Assembly (NCBI GenBank): GCA_036518915.1 | Contig: DATDME010000100.1 | Span: 1-9,697 of the forward strand | Reading direction: 5' to 3' | Length of the DNA stretch: 9,697 nt | From: GCA-016699105 sp036518915 | GTDB taxonomy: Bacteria; Patescibacteriota; Saccharimonadia; UBA4664 | Shown: piece by piece, positions 6,717 through 9,697 of the stretch | Numbering within the stretch: the stretch's first letter is position 1 | How the letters are laid out: the number at the start of each line of letters is the position of its first letter | Notes under the pieces: model-generated | The model's database searches: none | Told to the model about the DNA's origin: nothing | The model's input: the letters and a program-made list of their open reading frames with translations, nothing else | Translations under genes and position numbers: made by a program

Positions 6717-6735
6717 TAGACTATACATATGTCAA
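6707..6735 (-). promoter_or_regulatory. Candidate promoter for mreC-mreD-mrdA
   Basis: Minus strand TTGACA (6735-6730) is a perfect -35 box, followed after 17 nt by TAGACG (6712-6707), a weak -10 (3 of 6). The start point would be near 6700, giving a leader of about 70 nt before mreC that contains a GGAGG. The perfect -35 and correct spacing support it; the poor -10 suggests that activation is needed or that the true -10 is elsewhere. Confidence 0.4.
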
Positions 6736-6740
6736 GGTTA

Positions 6741-6749
6741 TGGTATGAT
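6741..6749 (+). promoter_or_regulatory. Extended -10 promoter of the plus-strand membrane-protein gene
   Basis: TGGTATGAT matches the extended -10 consensus TGnTATAAT at all but one base. There is no good -35 box, which extended -10 promoters can do without. Start near 6756 would give a leader of about 60 nt ending in the GGAG ribosome site before the GTG at 6816. It lies only 5 bp from the oppositely oriented TTGACA, so polymerase could hardly occupy both promoters at once. Confidence 0.5.
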
Positions 6750-6815
6750 ATCCTCGGTGAATTTCGGGGTGGATTCACGCCCAGCCAAGACCATATCCAA
6801 CCGTTTGGAGCTCTC

Positions 6816-7361
6816 GTGGCTACATCGCCTACCCGACCGACCCTCCATCGAATCCTGAGACGCCTCAGCCAGATTTTTGCCGGCCGCGTCCTGATCAGCG
6901 CGATACTGCTGGCCCTCCTCGTGCTAGCGCTCATTCTGGTCATCTGGCGGGCTGTGACAGCCCCACCGCTGGCCAGCCAGGTCAACCGCATCCCCACCAC
7001 CAAGTACCAAAACGGACAGATCGTCGGTCCGGTGACGGTGCAATACGTGCCGCTCAGTGCGGTCAGCCGAGTCACGAGCTTTAGGGTCACAGGCTACCGC
7101 CTGGACCTCTCCGCTCAGGCTCAACTGGTCCGCGACGCCGACCATCCCGTGGCTGTCGTGCGCCTCCGTGTGGCCGACCAGGCCCTCGGAAGTGATATCC
7201 ACCAGCCCCCGGGTCCCGACATCTGGACCATCGTGCTGCCCTGCAGTCAGCTGCAGGAGCTCGGCAAGACCGACAACGTGGGAGACGATTATATCCACGC
7301 CTGGACCAACCCGAAATCACCCTGCGTGCCCATCCCGGCCCTCAGAGGCATCGCCGCGTAG
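6816..7361 (+). CDS. Single-pass membrane protein of unknown function between mreB and mreC
   Basis: I do not recognise this family. The 181-residue product has a basic N-terminus (several Arg in residues 7-24), one strongly hydrophobic helix at about 25-46 (LISAILLALLVLALILVIW) and an exported domain of about 130 residues rich in Val, Gln and Pro. The exported part has two cysteines (C143, C170) that could form a disulfide. By the positive-inside rule the C-terminal domain faces outward. I chose the GTG at 6816 because GGAG (6807-6810) precedes it by 5 nt and an extended -10 promoter lies at 6741-6749. An in-frame ATG at 6729 would give 210 residues, but that start lies upstream of the -10 box. 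The gene is antisense to the mre cluster, convergent with mreB, and followed at once by a strong terminator, so it is an independent unit. A role in the envelope is only a guess from context. Confidence 0.7.
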   Translation: MATSPTRPTLHRILRRLSQIFAGRVLISAILLALLVLALILVIWRAVTAPPLASQVNRIPTTKYQNGQIVGPVTVQYVPLSAVSRVTSFRVTGYRLDLSAQAQLVRDADHPVAVVRLRVADQALGSDIHQPPGPDIWTIVLPCSQLQELGKTDNVGDDYIHAWTNPKSPCVPIPALRGIAA

Positions 7362-7368
7362 GGCCACC

Positions 7369-7419
7369 GGGGCCCGGCCGCCATGCGTCCTGCGTGGCGG
7401 CCGGGCCTCTGCCCGTTTT
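7369..7419 (+). terminator. Strong intrinsic terminator between convergent genes
   Basis: A 13 bp perfect GC-rich stem (7371-7383 with 7395-7407), extended to 15 pairs by G7370-T7408 and G7369-C7409, has an 11 nt loop and is followed by TTTT at 7416-7419. It begins 8 nt after the stop of the plus-strand gene. On the minus strand it follows mreB but lacks a T run, so it mainly serves the plus-strand gene. Confidence 0.85.
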
Positions 7420-7433
7420 AGGCCATCATGCAG

Positions 7434-8486
7434 CTACTTTGGAATCTTGCCGTATTGAGTTGGCACCAGCACTTCTTTGAGCGCGTCCAAGTCTTCTAGC
7501 ACCAAACCCGTACCCCGCGCCACCGCCGTTAACGGGTCTTCGGCGATGTGCACCAGCATTTTTGTCTCGCGATGCAGCGTGACGTCCAAGCCCTTCAACA
7601 GTGCGCCACCGCCAGCCAGGAAAATCCCGCGCTCCATGATATCGGCCACCAGCTCGGGCGGAGTTTCCTCAATGGTAATCTTCACCGCGTCAACGATTTC
7701 CCGCACGCTCTTGCTTAGCGCCGTACGCACTTGCTCAGGTGTAATCATGATTTCCTTCGGCAGGCCGGTGACTAAATCGCGGCCGCGCATTGGCACGTCT
7801 TTGAGGCCGGCGATCGGAAACGTTGAACCCACCGCAATCTTGATGTTTTCGGCCGTGCGCTCGCCAATCTGCAAGTTAAATTCTTCGCGAGCGTACTGAA
7901 TAATATCGTCTGACAACTCGTCGCCGGCCACCCTGAGGCTTCGCGAAGCCACAATCCCGCCCAGCGAAATAATGGCCACTTCGGTGGTGCCGCCGCCAAT
8001 ATCCACAATCATGGAGCCCGCCGCATCTTGTATGGGCAAGCGCGAACCAATCGCCGCGGCCATCGGCTCCTCAATCAAGAAGGTTTGGCGGGCGCCGGCA
8101 TTGGTGGAGGCATCTTCCACCGCCCGCTTTTCCACCTCGGTCACACCTGACGGAATGCCAACCACCACCCGCGGCCGCGGCCACAAACTATAGGTTTCCT
8201 TGTGGACTTTGTTGATGAAATACCTGAGCATTTGCTCGGTTACTTCAAAATCTGATACCACGCCATCCACCAGGGGCCGGGTGGCCACGATACTGGCCGG
8301 CGTCTTGCCCACCATTTTCTTGGCCTCATCGCCAATCGCCAGCACCTGCTTGGTCTTCACATTCACCGCCACCACGCTCGGCTCGTTAATCACGATGCCC
8401 TTGCCCCGCACGTATACCAACGTGTTGGCCGTTCCCAGGTCAATTCCGATGTCGTGCGACACCCGCCCCAGTAGCCGGTTAATCAT
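7434..8486 (-). CDS. mreB: Rod shape-determining protein MreB (actin homologue)
   Basis: ATP-binding bacterial actin that forms membrane-associated filaments and directs lateral wall synthesis; 350 residues, normal length. Phosphate-1 motif at 11-26 (HDIGIDLGTANTLVYV) and phosphate-2 motif at 161-171 (VDIGGGTTEVA) are both present. So are the catalytic glutamate region IEEPMAAAIG (138-147) and the adenosine motif GIFLAGGGALLKGLD (287-301). The N-terminus MINRLLGRVS is amphipathic and could anchor the filament to the membrane. Start ATG 8486-8484 is preceded by AGGG about 6 nt upstream, a weak ribosome site. A candidate promoter (8514-8543) lies just upstream. Unlike the common mreBCD order, the next gene downstream is on the other strand, so mreB is transcribed alone here. 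Confidence 0.97.
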   Translation of the reverse strand: MINRLLGRVSHDIGIDLGTANTLVYVRGKGIVINEPSVVAVNVKTKQVLAIGDEAKKMVGKTPASIVATRPLVDGVVSDFEVTEQMLRYFINKVHKETYSLWPRPRVVVGIPSGVTEVEKRAVEDASTNAGARQTFLIEEPMAAAIGSRLPIQDAAGSMIVDIGGGTTEVAIISLGGIVASRSLRVAGDELSDDIIQYAREEFNLQIGERTAENIKIAVGSTFPIAGLKDVPMRGRDLVTGLPKEIMITPEQVRTALSKSVREIVDAVKITIEETPPELVADIMERGIFLAGGGALLKGLDVTLHRETKMLVHIAEDPLTAVARGTGLVLEDLDALKEVLVPTQYGKIPK

Positions 8487-8513
8487 ACGCGCCCTGCGAT
8501 CTTCATCTTAACC

Positions 8514-8543
8514 AGTGTACCAGTGGCCAACAGGTAGGGGCAA
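8514..8543 (-). promoter_or_regulatory. Candidate mreB promoter
   Basis: Minus strand TTGCCC (8543-8538) and TACACT (8519-8514) with an 18 nt spacer, each 4 of 6 to consensus. The start point would lie about 20 nt before the mreB ATG, leaving room for the AGGG ribosome site. A second possible set lies farther up in the AT-rich stretch 8560-8615 (TTGTTA-N17-TAACAA). Confidence 0.3.
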
Positions 8544-8843
8544 GGCGGGTCCGCCCGCCATGTACCAATTTGCTCAAATTCGAAATTGTTAGAATTGACA
8601 CCACTGATTAACAAAAGACACCCGAACCGCGTACACTCACTCTCAAAGCGATTGAGCCGGGAGAATGGGCCCGGCGAGCTGATCCGTGAATCATCGTCAT
8701 CTGACGAAAGTAGCTGACTCCGGCAGAAGGCCGTTATCATCCTTCACCCGCTGACCCTCGTATTCAACCGAAGGCGCCGGACATAAGCGACCATCACGGC
8801 AACGCGATCGGTAATGCAAGATGGCACCGCCGCCAGATTTTCT

Positions 8844-8912
8844 GGAAGGTCCTTGCAAGTAACTCATCCGCGATCTTAGCAATTGCGCTTGGGCTACTTG
8901 CAAGGGCTTTTT
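8844..8912 (+). terminator. Long stem-loop with T run (terminator or attenuator)
   Basis: Thirteen consecutive pairs join 8849-8861 (GTCCTTGCAAGTA) to 8895-8907 (TACTTGCAAGGGC), with one G-T wobble. Weaker pairing of GGAAG (8844-8848) with the T run TTTTT (8908-8912) extends the stem. The 33 nt interior can fold again through CGCGAT/ATTGCG. The GC-containing stem followed by five Ts fits an intrinsic terminator on the plus strand, yet no plus-strand gene lies upstream. It sits about 35 nt before the ATP-grasp remnant, so it may have been that gene's attenuator. Confidence 0.55.
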
Positions 8913-8948
8913 GGTTGTCTGGGGCAGAAATATGCTATCTCTCCCCCA

Positions 8949-9538
8949 ATGCAGCCCACAAGCCGCCCCTTCATCCGGGCGATGCCCGGCGCCTTCCAGC
9001 TTCAGGAGGAGGCAATCAATGTCCTAGCGTCGCTCAACGTGCTGTACTTCATCGGCTCAGACCGTATCGCGCAGCACGTTCTGACAAGTGAGCAGGTACT
9101 GAACAGCGTTCACCACAACGGCAACCGGTTCCCGGCGCGGTTTGACGTCCGTCACGCCACCGACCGACTTGCCCAACAAGCCGCTAATGCCGGACTCGAG
9201 GGCTTCTTTGCCTTCGATGTGGTCGTTCAGCAAGCCGGGCCGGACATCAACATCGAGTTCATCGAATGCAACCCGCGGCCGAACGGCAGCACCTACTACG
9301 GCATGATGGCTATCGGCTCGGCGTCACTGGCCCGTGGATTGGCCTCAACCTACCAACCACATTCCGCTCGCTGGCCGATCTGTCGATTCCGGCCAGCTTA
9401 CTTTACAACCGTCAGCGCGGTTGGGGCATGGCCATCGTCGGTTGGGGGTCCATCGGGCATGGCCAGCTCGGCATCCTCATGGTTGGCGACGAACACCGGC
9501 AGCAGTGGCTCATCCAGCAGCTCCAGGACATTCTCTGA
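8949..9538 (+). pseudogene. ATP-grasp family protein, N-truncated and frameshifted
   Basis: ATP-grasp enzymes join a carboxylate to an amine or thiol using ATP. In frame 1 from the ATG at 8949 the product has the C-terminal half of such a fold: VLTSEQVL, HHNGNRFPARFD, GFFAFDVVV and IEFIECNPRPNGSTY, the last with the E-x-N metal-binding signature. Near 9315 this frame turns into Ser-rich noise. Similarity continues in the frame shifted by one base (LGVTGPWIGLNL, then SLADLSIP and GWGSIGHGQLGILMVGD) up to TGA 9536-9538. One base inserted near 9315-9317 would restore GMMAIGLGVTGPWIG. The joined product is only about 196 residues, whereas whole proteins of this kind usually exceed 300, so the N-terminal half is missing. 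No Shine-Dalgarno precedes the ATG. No slippery heptamer is visible, so an inactivating mutation or sequencing error is likelier than programmed frameshifting. The substrate is unknown. Confidence 0.7.
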
Positions 9539-9553
9539 CCCGGAGCTGCCGAG

Positions 9554-9599
9554 TACCCCGGGGAAACCTACCAGTTCCCCCGGGGCATACTCCAGTTTT
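9554..9599 (+). terminator. Intrinsic terminator after the ATP-grasp remnant
   Basis: CCCCGGGGAA (9556-9565) pairs with TTCCCCCGGGG (9575-9585) with one bulged C, extended by GTA/TAC, and TTTT follows at 9596-9599. It begins 15 nt after the TGA of the shifted frame, supporting that frame as the true gene end. Confidence 0.65.
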
Positions 9600-9600
9600 C

Positions 9601-9629
9601 TTGACAGCACCGCCACAACCTGATATTTT
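9601..9629 (+). promoter_or_regulatory. Near-consensus sigma70-type promoter
   Basis: TTGACA (9601-9606), exactly 17 nt, then TATTTT (9624-9629). Six bases (TCCACC) separate the -10 box from the ATG at 9636, so the predicted start point is at or one base from that ATG, giving a leaderless transcript. Confidence 0.75.
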
Positions 9630-9635
9630 TCCACC

Positions 9636-9697
9636 ATGACCGTTTCCGCCACTCACAGCAATAATTTCACCGCCACAGCCCTCATGGGTCTGTTCAT
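9636..9697 (+). CDS. Start of an unidentified gene (3' end outside window)
   Basis: Twenty codons from the ATG at 9636 remain open to the window edge, beginning MTVSATHSNN and turning hydrophobic at the end. This is too short to name. The call rests on the strong promoter at 9601-9629, whose predicted start point coincides with the ATG, and on the terminator just upstream, which makes this a fresh transcription unit. The lack of a Shine-Dalgarno agrees with leaderless initiation. An in-frame ATG at codon 17 is an alternative start. Confidence 0.5.
   Translation, partial: MTVSATHSNNFTATALMGLF

Larger units (their letters stand above)
8487..8948. other. Intergenic region upstream of mreB, no convincing gene
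   Basis: About 460 bp with the mreB promoter region at its left, a small GC hairpin (8544-8549 GGCGGG with 8554-8559 CCCGCC), and an AT-rich block with nested inverted repeats (8566-8586). The middle, 8620-8840, carries no recognisable protein in any frame; open frames there on the minus strand read as random sequence. A long stem-loop at 8844-8912 closes it. It may be decayed DNA, perhaps once part of the truncated ATP-grasp gene to its right. No tRNA fold was found by eye. Confidence 0.5.

Noticed and set aside
8544..8559. GC hairpin near mreB as a terminator
   Set aside because: Six-pair stem with no T run on either strand.
8483..8740. 85-codon minus-strand frame ending in an ATGA overlap with the mreB start
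   Set aside because: Composition looks random, with no hydrophobic or motif pattern and no ribosome site. A similar short frame ends in ATGA at the mreC start, but both can be chance.
8697..8903. 68-codon minus-strand frame upstream of mreB
   Set aside because: No recognisable motif; it crosses the long stem-loop and has no ribosome site.
9290..9330. Programmed -1 frameshift in the ATP-grasp gene
   Set aside because: No X-XXY-YYZ slippery heptamer or clear downstream stem; a mutation or sequencing error explains it more simply.
9398..9652. 84-codon minus-strand frame across the ATP-grasp end and the next gene start
   Set aside because: It lies antisense to a recognisable ATP-grasp tail, a terminator and a strong plus-strand promoter; it reads as a shadow.

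Overview
The window looks like a housekeeping stretch of a bacterial chromosome, moderately GC-rich by eye, that uses TAA, TAG and TGA as ordinary stop codons. The gene set (serS, lysS, greA, a class B penicillin-binding protein, mreD, mreC, mreB) is that of a walled bacterium with lateral, rod-type peptidoglycan synthesis. The LysRS has an unusual class II motif 3 ending in G-F-S-E-R. Several genes have a promoter -10 box directly before the start codon and no Shine-Dalgarno. From memory of similar proteins, both traits fit a Patescibacteria/CPR-like lineage, but this is an impression and not proven by the window.

Layout. Minus strand, right to left: mreB (7434-8486), then after a gap mreC (5833-6630), mreD (5313-5810), mrdA/PBP2 (3320-5320), greA (2546-3016), lysS (808-2364) and the N-terminal 247 codons of serS (1-742, cut by the window edge). 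mreC, mreD and mrdA are tightly packed (22 nt gap, then an 8 bp overlap) and surely co-transcribed. They supply MreC and MreD, which link cytoskeleton to envelope, and the transpeptidase of the elongasome. mreB is split from mreC by about 800 bp that hold a plus-strand gene for a single-pass membrane protein of unknown function (6816-7361), closed by a very strong terminator. No rodA follows mrdA.

Intergenic regions. The greA-lysS gap (2365-2545) holds three stem-loops, including a terminator-like one just before lysS. The mrdA-greA gap (3017-3319) holds a perfect-consensus DnaA box, an AT-rich inverted repeat and a candidate greA promoter. The greA start codon sits at the centre of a 14 bp palindrome. 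The mreC gap has divergent promoter elements and a repeated 9-mer.

Right end. Upstream of mreB, 8487-8948 has no convincing gene but ends in a long stem-loop with a T run. It is followed by an N-truncated, frameshifted ATP-grasp protein remnant (8949-9538, plus strand), a terminator, and a near-consensus promoter (TTGACA-N17-TATTTT). That promoter's predicted start point falls on the ATG of a gene leaving the window (9636 onward).

No tRNA, rRNA, CRISPR array or insertion sequence was recognised. The window reads mostly as ordinary core genome. The points of interest are regulatory architecture and the two plus-strand insertions in or beside the mre cluster.
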